The notes under the pieces are model-generated. The model was not told where the DNA came from. It did not search any database and was given only the letters and a program-made list of their open reading frames with translations. From Microcystis aeruginosa NIES-4325 (GTDB taxonomy: Bacteria > Cyanobacteriota > Cyanobacteriia > Cyanobacteriales > Microcystaceae): a DNA stretch of 64,000 bases. Made by a program: the position numbers and the translations under genes. Where the stretch lies: the NCBI RefSeq assembly GCF_008974145.1, contig NZ_BJKP01000004.1:1-64000 (forward strand). Reading direction: 5' to 3'. Position 1 is the stretch's first letter; every line of letters begins with the position of its first letter. Of the stretch, positions 8,364 through 16,181 are shown in pieces.

Positions 8364-9617
8364 ATGATTAAAATACTGCACTTATCGGATATTCACATGG
8401 GGAGCGGTTTTTCCCATGGACGCTTAAATCCAAAAACGGGATTAAACACGCGTTTAGAGGATTTTATGGGCAGTTTGAGCCTCTGTATCGATCAGGCTAT
8501 TGCCTCCCCTGTGGATCTAGTGCTTTTTGGGGGAGATGCCTTTCCCGATGCCACTCCTCCTCCTTTTGTTCACGAAGCTTTTGCCAGTCAATTCCGTCGT
8601 CTTGCCGATGCTAATATCCCGACGGTGTTATTAGTGGGTAATCACGATCAACATTCTCAGGGTAATGGCGGTGTGAGTCTTTCCATCTATCGTACCTTAG
8701 CGGTGCCGGGGTTTATTGTTGGCGATCGCTTGACCACCCATCGCATCACCACCCGCAACGGCGATATCCAAGTAATTACTTTACCCTGGTTAACCCGCGC
8801 CACTCTCTTAACCCGTCCCGAAACCGAGGGTTTATCCTTGAGTGGGGTAAATGAATTATTAATTAACCGTTTGGAACCAGTTTTAGAAGGAGAAATCCGC
8901 CAATTAGATACAAGTTTACCAACAGTTTTATTAGCCCATTTAATGGCCGATAGAGCTAGTTTAGGAGCAGAAAGATTTTTAGCAGTTGGTAAAGGTTTTA
9001 CTGTGCCTTTATCGTTGCTAAATCGTCCACAATTCGAGTATGTCGCCCTCGGTCATGTTCACAAACACCAAAATCTTAATCCTAGCAATGATCCGCCTAT
9101 TGTCTATCCGGGGAGCATTGATCGAGTGGATTTTAGCGAGGAAAGAGAAGCTAAGGGCTATGTTTTAATAGAAGTGGCTAAAGGAGAGGTTAAATGGGAA
9201 TTTTGTCCTTTACCTGTGCGTCCTTTCCGTTCGATCGAAGTGGATGTTTCCGAGGCGGAAAATCCCCAAAAAGAATTGCTGAAAGCTCTGAAAAAATATA
9301 ATATTCAGGAAGCAGTTATCCGCTTAGTTTATAAAATTCGCAGTGAGCAATTAGAACTAATCAACACCAATCAGCTTGACGAGGCATTAAAACCTGCCCA
9401 TAGTTATAGTATTCGGGCGGAGTTAATTAGTCAATTAACCCGTCCCCGTTTACCGGAATTAGGGGTGGGTAATCAATTAGATCCGATGGAAGCGTTAAAA
9501 GCTTATATCGATAATAAGACAGATTTGCGCGATATTGTCGATGATATGTTAGAGGCGGCCCAGCTTTTATTAAATCAACAGCCGGAAATTTGGCTGGAGG
9601 AAGAAACCTCGATTTAG
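8364..9617 (+). CDS. sbcD: DNA repair exonuclease, SbcD/Mre11-type metallophosphoesterase
   Basis: 417 residues. Phosphoesterase motifs are in order: SDIH (D9, H11), GGDAFPD (56-62), GNHDQH (92-97), a histidine in LAHLMAD near 193, and GHVHKHQ near 230. SbcD is the nuclease subunit of SbcCD, which opens hairpins and processes double-strand ends. The C-terminal cap domain (about 290-417) is present. No sbcC is adjacent in this window, as is common in cyanobacteria. Confidence 0.9.
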   Translation: MIKILHLSDIHMGSGFSHGRLNPKTGLNTRLEDFMGSLSLCIDQAIASPVDLVLFGGDAFPDATPPPFVHEAFASQFRRLADANIPTVLLVGNHDQHSQGNGGVSLSIYRTLAVPGFIVGDRLTTHRITTRNGDIQVITLPWLTRATLLTRPETEGLSLSGVNELLINRLEPVLEGEIRQLDTSLPTVLLAHLMADRASLGAERFLAVGKGFTVPLSLLNRPQFEYVALGHVHKHQNLNPSNDPPIVYPGSIDRVDFSEEREAKGYVLIEVAKGEVKWEFCPLPVRPFRSIEVDVSEAENPQKELLKALKKYNIQEAVIRLVYKIRSEQLELINTNQLDEALKPAHSYSIRAELISQLTRPRLPELGVGNQLDPMEALKAYIDNKTDLRDIVDDMLEAAQLLLNQQPEIWLEEETSI

Positions 9618-9735
9618 CTATCAGTTATCAGACTTCGGCGTGAGCTTTTGTCGAACGCTCAGTCGAACGCTTTTTTCTCACTGCTCCCTGCTCCCTTATT
9701 GCTAATCTTTCCCTGACAGGAACAGTGATCGTTTG

Positions 9736-10414
9736 ATTAATAATCCTGTTCGTGGTGCATTCGGCGAAATTTTAGATAAATTAATGGGATTTGGCACCAA
9801 AAAACGTTATCAATCAGCCAGGGAAGTTCTGCAAGAGTTGGCAGTAAAATTAGCCGTAGTGATTCCGCCAAAACCCCGATTACAGGTCACAATTCAAGAA
9901 ACGGTTTTGCCAGTTTTTCCCCTACCACTAGGGAGGAAATTAACCTAAAAGTGATAGGGAAATTGATTATACCAATCTAAGGAATTTATTAGCCCAAGAA
10001 AAATGGCAAGAAGCTGATCGAGAAACAGCTAATTTATTTTTAACAGTTGCTGATCGAACTAAAGAAAAATATCTTAAGATAGAAGATATAGATAACTTTA
10101 CCTGGGAAGATTTAGCCACGATCAATCAACTATGGTTACAATATAGTCAGGGAAAATTCGGTATATCTGTTCAGAAAAAAATCTCTGAAAGTTTGGGAGA
10201 AAGCGGCAATTATGATCAACAAAAATGGAACGCTTTTGAGTCAAAAGTCGCTTGGCGATTTAATAACAAGTGGTTATACTACGATCAAATTACTTTCTCT
10301 CTCAAAGCAACCTCCGGACATCTTCTCACCCTTGTGTGGGGTGTGGATGGCGGCATAATTCTTTTTTCTCGTCTGGAAACCTGTGCCATGGACAGAGTTT
10401 CTAGCAGGGGATAA
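9736..10414 (+). pseudogene. Remnant of serine/threonine kinase with GUN4 domain
   Basis: Two frames together read as the end of a kinase-GUN4 fusion. The first (to 9948) has the kinase tail FGEILDKLMGF..KRYQSAREVLQEL. The second, from about 9944, has a GUN4 domain: DYTNLRNLLAQEKWQEAD, then INQLWLQYSQGKFGISVQKK, ending FSRLETC. Most of the kinase domain, including ATP-binding and catalytic loops, is missing, and a frameshift lies between about 9920 and 9948. The GUN4 half is almost complete but has no clear start of its own. GUN4 domains bind tetrapyrroles. Confidence 0.75.
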
Positions 10415-10420
10415 ATTGAC

Positions 10421-10873
10421 TTAGAAACTTTTCTGAAGAATTAAACAATTTCTCCCTTCACCAGTGCGGATATATTGTAAAGTATCAGTAAGAGAACGCA
10501 TGAAAAGTAATCCTCGATCGCTTTCCATTTCCAAAGGTGCGACGGGATGTTGTTGTAGAGAATCAAGTTTTGCTTGCAGATCAAAAGGTTGACCGTAATC
10601 CCATATTCTTACTTCTAGAGAATGGGACTGTAAAGTTAATTCTAGATCGATCGGTGTAGTTGGTGGTAAATTTTTGTGAGCATAACGGACAGCATTAGTA
10701 AATCCTTCTGCTAAAGCCACCTTACACTGCCAAAGCACCGAGTCAGGTAAAAAAGAGCGGCCGTGAGATTCAAACCATTTTAGGACTGGGATTAAAGCTG
10801 CCAATTCCGTCCGGACTTGTAGATGGAATTGGAGGGGGAAAGAAGGGGAATTTAAGACTTCAGAAGGCACCAC
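10421..10873 (-). CDS. Anti-sigma regulatory factor (RsbW-type HATPase_c_2 kinase)
   Basis: 150 residues. GHKL ATP-binding boxes are visible: N box with E56 and N60 (EGFTNAVRYAH), G1 box WDYGQPFD (91-98) and G2 box DRGLLFM (119-125). Such proteins bind sigma factors or phosphorylate STAS-domain antagonists. It starts at GTG, inside the last 14 bp of the upstream STAS-sugar transferase gene, so the two are translationally coupled and are likely to be a kinase and its STAS partner (inference). Confidence 0.87.
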   Translation of the reverse strand: MVPSEVLNSPSFPLQFHLQVRTELAALIPVLKWFESHGRSFLPDSVLWQCKVALAEGFTNAVRYAHKNLPPTTPIDLELTLQSHSLEVRIWDYGQPFDLQAKLDSLQQHPVAPLEMESDRGLLFMRSLTDTLQYIRTGEGRNCLILQKSF

Positions 10874-11861
10874 TGTTTTTTTGAAAGAGAATCAAAATTG
10901 TTTTAAAAATCAGTTGTAGATCGTAGCCTAAACTCCAATTTTCTTGATAGCGCAAATCTAGTTGAATTACTTCTTCAAAATTACGCACCTGAGAGCGACC
11001 ATTCACCTGCCATTCCCCCGTCATACCGGGTTTTACATCTAAACGTTGCCATTGGGGAACATCGTAGCGTTCCACCTCATCGGGTGTGGGGGGACGAGTG
11101 CCGACAAGACTCATTTCACCAATGATCACATTCCAAAACTGGGGCAATTCGTCTAAACTGGTACGACGTAAAAATTTTCCTACTCGGGTAATCCGGGGAT
11201 CATTTTTATTTTTAAAAAAAGCTCCCTGCGCTTGATTGGGGATTTTATCCTTGAGTGCTTCTGCATCCACACACATGGAACGAAACTTGAGAATTTTAAA
11301 TTGCTTTCCCAACCAACCGCAGCGGGTTTGACTGAAAAAAATCGGCCCCGGACTGTCTAACTTAATAGCGATGGCAATGGGGACAAAAATAACCCCCGTG
11401 ATTAATAAACCCACGATCCCACCAATAATGTCAAGACAGCGCTTTAACCAACTGCGAATCGAGGGATGGGTTTCCGGTAGATGGTTTTCAGTGGGGGTAA
11501 AGCCGTTTTCTTGGGCTGCTAGGGGAGGGATTTGGAAAGTGAACAATTGATCTAGTCCCGTAATCGATAAAACCCCCATCACTGGGGGATGGACGTTAGC
11601 CAGCACTAACTCGATATTTTTTTCCCTAGCCGCTTTGAGATTATGCACTAAAGCACCCACACCACTACTATCCATAAATTGAGTGGCATTCAGATCGAGA
11701 ATGACTTTTTCGGGAGTGGGTGTTTGGGCGATGAGATGGTGAAAGATATCCTTGAACTGTACTGCTTCCAGGACAGTCAAGCGATCGGGCATCCGCAAAA
11801 CGGGATACTCCATCGGAATGATCAGAAAACGTGTTTCAGGAATTTGGGAAGTCATCGACAC
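10860..11861 (-). CDS. STAS domain-sugar transferase fusion protein
   Basis: 333 residues with two unrelated modules. Residues 1-115 form a STAS/anti-anti-sigma domain with the phosphorylation motif MDSSGVGAL (S65/S66). Residues 138-333 form a bacterial sugar transferase (polyprenyl-phosphate hexose-1-phosphate transferase) with KRCLDIIGG, SPGPIFFSQTRCG, KFRSMC and the GTRPPTPDEV signature. The latter starts exopolysaccharide repeat units at the inner membrane. The overlapping anti-sigma kinase gene suggests that phosphorylation of the STAS part may control polysaccharide initiation (inference). Confidence 0.9.
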   Translation of the reverse strand: MSMTSQIPETRFLIIPMEYPVLRMPDRLTVLEAVQFKDIFHHLIAQTPTPEKVILDLNATQFMDSSGVGALVHNLKAAREKNIELVLANVHPPVMGVLSITGLDQLFTFQIPPLAAQENGFTPTENHLPETHPSIRSWLKRCLDIIGGIVGLLITGVIFVPIAIAIKLDSPGPIFFSQTRCGWLGKQFKILKFRSMCVDAEALKDKIPNQAQGAFFKNKNDPRITRVGKFLRRTSLDELPQFWNVIIGEMSLVGTRPPTPDEVERYDVPQWQRLDVKPGMTGEWQVNGRSQVRNFEEVIQLDLRYQENWSLGYDLQLIFKTILILFQKNSGAF

Positions 11862-11968
11862 AACGAGGTGGTTTGATGGATGAACAAGGCCTGATGACCT
11901 ACCTAATGTTTACTACACTTTTCCCCAAATACCAATGGGTAATGTCACAGATTGCCTGTGATTATCGG

Positions 11969-12619
11969 CTAACGAATCTCGCCTAGGGGCGGACGGCCTT
12001 GGGTTTGGGCTTTCGCTTTGGCAGCACTCTTTCTCAGGGCATCTAAACGGGTCTCATAACGCTTACGCAGACGACGGTTAGGCGTTTGTTCGATTAGGGT
12101 TTTAAAGGCACTGCCTAGGCTCTTGTAGGCGTTGGGGAGAGAATAACCGAAACGGGTGGCTAGGGCGATCGCTTTTTCATCGGCTTCGATCGCTTCTTTG
12201 AGAATTTTATCACCGTTATTTTTGCGCCAGAGACGATAACCGGAAATCCCACATAATCCCATAGCCAAAAGCAATAATAACCCGTCCTGTACCCATAATT
12301 CCCCCACTGCACCACCTAAGCCAATAGCGAGGGCGGCCATTTCCCAGCCTTCCCGGGGAATACTATCATTTTGAATCCTGGCCACTTCATGCCAAAAGAG
12401 CAAATTACGCTGATCAATGGCTAAATTTTCCCATTTGGCTAAATCTATCTGAATTTCTACCTCATCTCTGCCAATTTCTTCACAACGGATCAGGGGGGGA
12501 TTAACCTCTGTGGAACCTTCTACCGTTACCCAACTTTGTAATTCTGGAGGTAGTAGGGTTTTTAGGCGCCGAAGTTCGCTCATTTCGGCTCGTGCAGAGG
12601 AGGCCGCATAAGATGTCAT
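11969..12619 (-). CDS. DUF3318 domain membrane protein
   Basis: 216 residues. A soluble N-terminal part carries FWHEVARIQ (75-83). Two hydrophobic segments follow (about 94-107 and 112-130), then a basic helical C-terminus (KAIALATRFGY, RLRKRYETRL). This is the architecture of the cyanobacterial DUF3318 family, of unknown function. The gene stands alone between the sugar-transferase operon and a low-complexity spacer. Confidence 0.85.
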   Translation of the reverse strand: MTSYAASSARAEMSELRRLKTLLPPELQSWVTVEGSTEVNPPLIRCEEIGRDEVEIQIDLAKWENLAIDQRNLLFWHEVARIQNDSIPREGWEMAALAIGLGGAVGELWVQDGLLLLLAMGLCGISGYRLWRKNNGDKILKEAIEADEKAIALATRFGYSLPNAYKSLGSAFKTLIEQTPNRRLRKRYETRLDALRKSAAKAKAQTQGRPPLGEIR

Positions 12620-12719
12620 AGATTTTTTACCTATTCTCTACCAATGACGATGATTTCTATTTTCGATCATAGCGGTCTTTTTTGTGATCTTGGCAGCTTT
12701 TAGCCCTAGGGGCATTTTC

Positions 12720-12805
12720 AGTGATCGGTAATCAGTCATCAGTGAGGGAAGTGGGAAGTGGGGAGTGAGAAGTGGGGAGTGAGAAGTGGGGAAGTGGGGA
12801 GAAAC
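12720..12805. repeat. Low-complexity GTGGGGAGTGAGAA tandem repeats
   Basis: Imperfect repeats of units such as GTGGGAAGTGGGGAGTGAGA follow one another in the spacer between the DUF3318 and RNase D-like genes. Similar GTGGGGA-rich tracts occur at 37457-37485. They look like slippage-generated spacer DNA with no coding sense. Confidence 0.6.
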
Positions 12806-12904
12806 AATCCATAACTGGGTTTTTAAAGTTCGATTGGGAGTCAATCATACTATTAAAAACGCATTTGGTATTATTGGCAAAATATAGACCGTAACTTTTG
12901 CCGA

Positions 12905-13534
12905 CTAATGCTCAAATATATCTTTGTATTGCTGTAAATCTAAAGCGGTAAAAATGGGGATACAACTAAAGCATTTTTGGGCTAATTCCCATCTTTCTTC
13001 TCTTTGCAGCATCACAATTAGTTTATCTCGCGCTGATATTAAATAGCGCACATCGTTAGCAGCATAACTCAGTTGTTTTGGGGTAAGATTAGCGGCATTT
13101 CCCCAATCAGAACTTTGAGCAGTTTTGTCTAATTCTATGCCTTCCAATTCCTGCACGAGACTTTTTAAACCGTGACTGCTGGTATAAGTCCGAGCGAGTT
13201 TACTGGCGATCTTGGTACAGAAAATCGGTTGAGTGGCAATGGCAAAAGTATGGGACAATTGAGCCACATCAAAACGGGCGAAATGAAAGACTTTTTCTAT
13301 CCGCTCATCTTCCATGACCTTTTTGAGATTAGGAGCCTCTGTTTGACCCCTAAAAACGCGAATGGCGGTGACAAAACCACTGGGATCACAGAGTTGAATT
13401 AAACACAGTCGATCGCGTCCCGGTATTAATCCCATCGTTTCTGTATCTACAGCGATCGAATTAACCCCTAAATAACGGGATAATAGGTCATCGCTTAAAT
13501 CTCGATCGCACACTTGAAAATTGTCTAAGTTCAT
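12905..13534 (-). CDS. RNase D-like 3'-5' exonuclease
   Basis: 209 residues. DEDDy exonuclease motifs are complete: Exo I D30-T-E32, Exo II D89 in FHFARFDV, and Exo III Y157...D161 (SYAANDVRYL). Members trim RNA 3' ends using two metal ions. The protein ends soon after Exo III, so it lacks the HRDC domain of Escherichia coli RNase D. This is the usual short form in cyanobacteria. Confidence 0.9.
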   Translation of the reverse strand: MNLDNFQVCDRDLSDDLLSRYLGVNSIAVDTETMGLIPGRDRLCLIQLCDPSGFVTAIRVFRGQTEAPNLKKVMEDERIEKVFHFARFDVAQLSHTFAIATQPIFCTKIASKLARTYTSSHGLKSLVQELEGIELDKTAQSSDWGNAANLTPKQLSYAANDVRYLISARDKLIVMLQREERWELAQKCFSCIPIFTALDLQQYKDIFEH

Positions 13535-13709
13535 ATAGTTAGGGGTTAAGATATCAGGAAGTGGGGAGATGGGAGACAGGAGACAGGAGGGAAATTTGTA
13601 ATGCTTTTGCCTATTGCACGAGTGCCTTTATTTCCCTGATAACTGATAACTGAAAAGGCTGATAGTTAAAAACTGATAATTAAATTTAAATATCATCATG
13701 GTCATTTTG

Positions 13710-14693
13710 TCAACGCTTTTTAACAAAAAGTTGTGTAAAATAATATTCACCAGCATTATTTTTAGCGATACCGATACCAGTGACATTATAATCACCAACC
13801 ATATTTTTTTGATGGCCGGGGCTATTAATCCAACCATTGACGGCAACGCTAACGGGGTCAGGATATCCCTTCATAAAAGCCAAATTTTCGCCCATTTTTT
13901 CTAAAGGAATCATCCTTTGTACTGCTTTCATTCTTCCCTCAAAACCATCATGACTAAAAGGAGCCTGTTTATGGGCTATTTTTTGACTAAATAAGCGAGC
14001 TTCATGACTAATGCGAGCATCGAGACGTAGGGGAGGTAAATTTTGAGAAATTCGGTAGCGATTAACTTGATAATTAGTGTTTTCTTCGAGGGTAATGAAA
14101 AAAGATTGATTCCTGATAGGATCGTAACTAAGGAGATTAGTAGCAACGGGAGCGGATTGACGTTTTAAAAATATTTGAGTAAAGTACAATATTCCTTGAT
14201 TATCCGTCGCTACTCCAATCCCGGTACTATCAAAATCTCCCTCCATATTTTCCCGATGACCTTGACTTTTAATCCAACCATCCACAGCCATCATTACTGG
14301 GTCATCATAACCTTGATTAACTGCCAGATTTTCCCCTACTGCTTGATAGGGAACTGAAACGCCAATAGTTTGCGCTCTTTTGTCAAAATCTTGATGACTA
14401 AAAGGAACTAAACCCGCAGCCATACGTTGGCTATGTAATCTTGCTTGTTGCGAAATTGCCCGATTTAACAGTAGGGGAGATAAATTGCGAGATTGACGAT
14501 AGCGATTAACCTTTTGATAGATTTTATTCTCTAAAACAAGTAAAGTTGCCGCATCTAAAGGAGAAGGAGAGGGAGATAAAGATGGTACAAGTTCCGTAAA
14601 AGAGCTATAGTTTAAGGCACTACAGGCCATTAAACTTGTCGATACAAGCATCAAAGTTCCTAACTGATAACGCTTCTTAAAAGAACATTTCAT
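13710..14693 (-). CDS. Lipoprotein with two tandem CAP (SCP/PR-1) domains
   Basis: 327 residues. It starts with a basic n-region (MKCSFKKRYQLG), a hydrophobic stretch and a lipobox-like LMAC, so export and lipid attachment are likely. Two CAP domains follow (about 58-180 and 205-327). Each contains the VNRYRxSxNLxPL opening, the ARLxSQ helix, the PFSHxxFxxR segment, a GENLA motif and the DxTGIGIA/V..YFTQ(I/L)F end. The internal duplication is clear. CAP domains bind sterols or lipids or act at cell surfaces; the role here is unknown. Confidence 0.88.
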   Translation of the reverse strand: MKCSFKKRYQLGTLMLVSTSLMACSALNYSSFTELVPSLSPSPSPLDAATLLVLENKIYQKVNRYRQSRNLSPLLLNRAISQQARLHSQRMAAGLVPFSHQDFDKRAQTIGVSVPYQAVGENLAVNQGYDDPVMMAVDGWIKSQGHRENMEGDFDSTGIGVATDNQGILYFTQIFLKRQSAPVATNLLSYDPIRNQSFFITLEENTNYQVNRYRISQNLPPLRLDARISHEARLFSQKIAHKQAPFSHDGFEGRMKAVQRMIPLEKMGENLAFMKGYPDPVSVAVNGWINSPGHQKNMVGDYNVTGIGIAKNNAGEYYFTQLFVKKR

Positions 14694-14798
14694 ATTAAGC
14701 TAGTCTAGGACAGGTAACAGGTCAAAATGAAGATCAAATTTAGATGCACAATAGCTTATACCTCTCACTGATAACTGTTAACTGATAACTGCTCACTG

Positions 14799-16046
14799 TT
14801 AACCATTCATCGATAAATATTTAGCCACCGATTGCACATCTTTATCACCCCGTCCAGAGAAATTAATAACAATGCGAGGACTACCGGTCACTTGTGGGCA
14901 AAGAGTTTCTAAATAGGCTAAAGCATGGGCAGTTTCTAGGGCCGGAATAATCCCCTCTAAACGGGAAACTCGTTGAAAAGCTTCTAGTGCTTCCTTGTCG
15001 GTGACACTGTAATATTCAGCGCGACCACTATCTTTTAAAAAGCTATGTTCTGGCCCGACTCCGGGATAGTCTAAACCGGCACTAATGGAGTGGGCCTCGA
15101 TAACTTGACCTTCGTTATCTTGTAATAAATAACTCATGGCCCCATGTAGAACCCCCGGTTGACCTTGGGTAAGGGTGGCTGCGTGTTTTCCGGATGCGAT
15201 ACTTTCCCCGGCGGCCTCCACACCAATTAAACGCACGGCAGCTTCTTTAACAAACTCATGAAATAAACCCATAGCATTAGAACCACCCCCCACACAAGCG
15301 AGGAGAATATCCGGTAAACCGCCCCATTTTTCCAGACTTTGCTGACGGGTTTCTTGACCGATAACCGCATGAAAATCGCGCACCATCATCGGATAGGGAT
15401 GGGGACCTGCCACAGAACCGAGGATGTAGTGAGTGGTTTCGACATTAGTTACCCAGTCGCGAATCGCTTCCGAGGTGGCATCTTTCAGGGTTCCCGTCCC
15501 CGCAGCCACGGGTTGCACCGTCGCGCCAAGCAGTCTCATGCGAAAAACATTGAGTTCCTGGCGTTCCATGTCGTGAATTCCCATATAAATCACGCATTCT
15601 AGACCAAAACGAGCGCAAACCGTAGCGGTGGCCACGCCGTGCTGTCCTGCCCCAGTTTCGGCGATAATTCGCTTTTTACCCATGCGTTTGGCTAATAAAA
15701 CCTGGCCGAGGGCGTTATTAATCTTGTGAGCGCCGGTATGGTTTAAATCTTCCCGTTTTAGGTAAATTTGCGCCCCAGTACCGTCCGTTTTGGCATAATG
15801 GGCGGTGAGACGTTCGGCAAAATATAAGGGACTAGGTCTACCGACGTAATCCTTGAGCAGTTGATTTAATTCTTCTTGAAAATCGGGGTCGTCCTTATAC
15901 TGATTATAGGCCGTTTCTAGTTCACTTAAGGCTGGCATCAGGGTTTCCGGGACGTATTTGCCCCCGTAGCGTCCAAAACGCCCAAAAGCATCGGGATACT
16001 GGCTTACTGTGCTGGCTGAGGCGGCATAAATCGGCGTGATAGTCAT
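14799..16046 (-). CDS. trpB: Tryptophan synthase beta subunit
   Basis: 415 residues, typical for TrpB1. It joins indole and L-serine to give tryptophan with pyridoxal phosphate. The PLP lysine is K108 in [13 protein letters not shown]. The phosphate-binding GGGSNAMG loop and the [12 protein letters not shown] motif are present. trpA is not adjacent, as usual in cyanobacteria, where trp genes are scattered. The start ATG at 16046 gives the expected N-terminus before the [19 protein letters not shown] block. Confidence 0.97.
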   Translation of the reverse strand: MTITPIYAASASTVSQYPDAFGRFGRYGGKYVPETLMPALSELETAYNQYKDDPDFQEELNQLLKDYVGRPSPLYFAERLTAHYAKTDGTGAQIYLKREDLNHTGAHKINNALGQVLLAKRMGKKRIIAETGAGQHGVATATVCARFGLECVIYMGIHDMERQELNVFRMRLLGATVQPVAAGTGTLKDATSEAIRDWVTNVETTHYILGSVAGPHPYPMMVRDFHAVIGQETRQQSLEKWGGLPDILLACVGGGSNAMGLFHEFVKEAAVRLIGVEAAGESIASGKHAATLTQGQPGVLHGAMSYLLQDNEGQVIEAHSISAGLDYPGVGPEHSFLKDSGRAEYYSVTDKEALEAFQRVSRLEGIIPALETAHALAYLETLCPQVTGSPRIVINFSGRGDKDVQSVAKYLSMNG

Positions 16047-16148
16047 GTAAATCTTAGATGAGAGACTATGTCCATTATAAATCTAAGGGTTTAGTCTCCG
16101 GGTTAACCTGAGTTCCAGGACAATTATCGCCTAACCTACTTAATAATC

Positions 16149-16173
16149 AAAGGGTGAGCATTGCCCACCCTTT
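16149..16173 (-). terminator. Terminator of the GH57 gene
   Basis: AAAGGGTG and CACCCTTT pair around a short loop, just beyond the GH57 stop codon. Read on the minus strand the stem is followed by an AT-rich tail rather than a strong T run, so it is a likely but not ideal intrinsic terminator. Confidence 0.6.
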
Positions 16174-16181
16174 GACTGATT

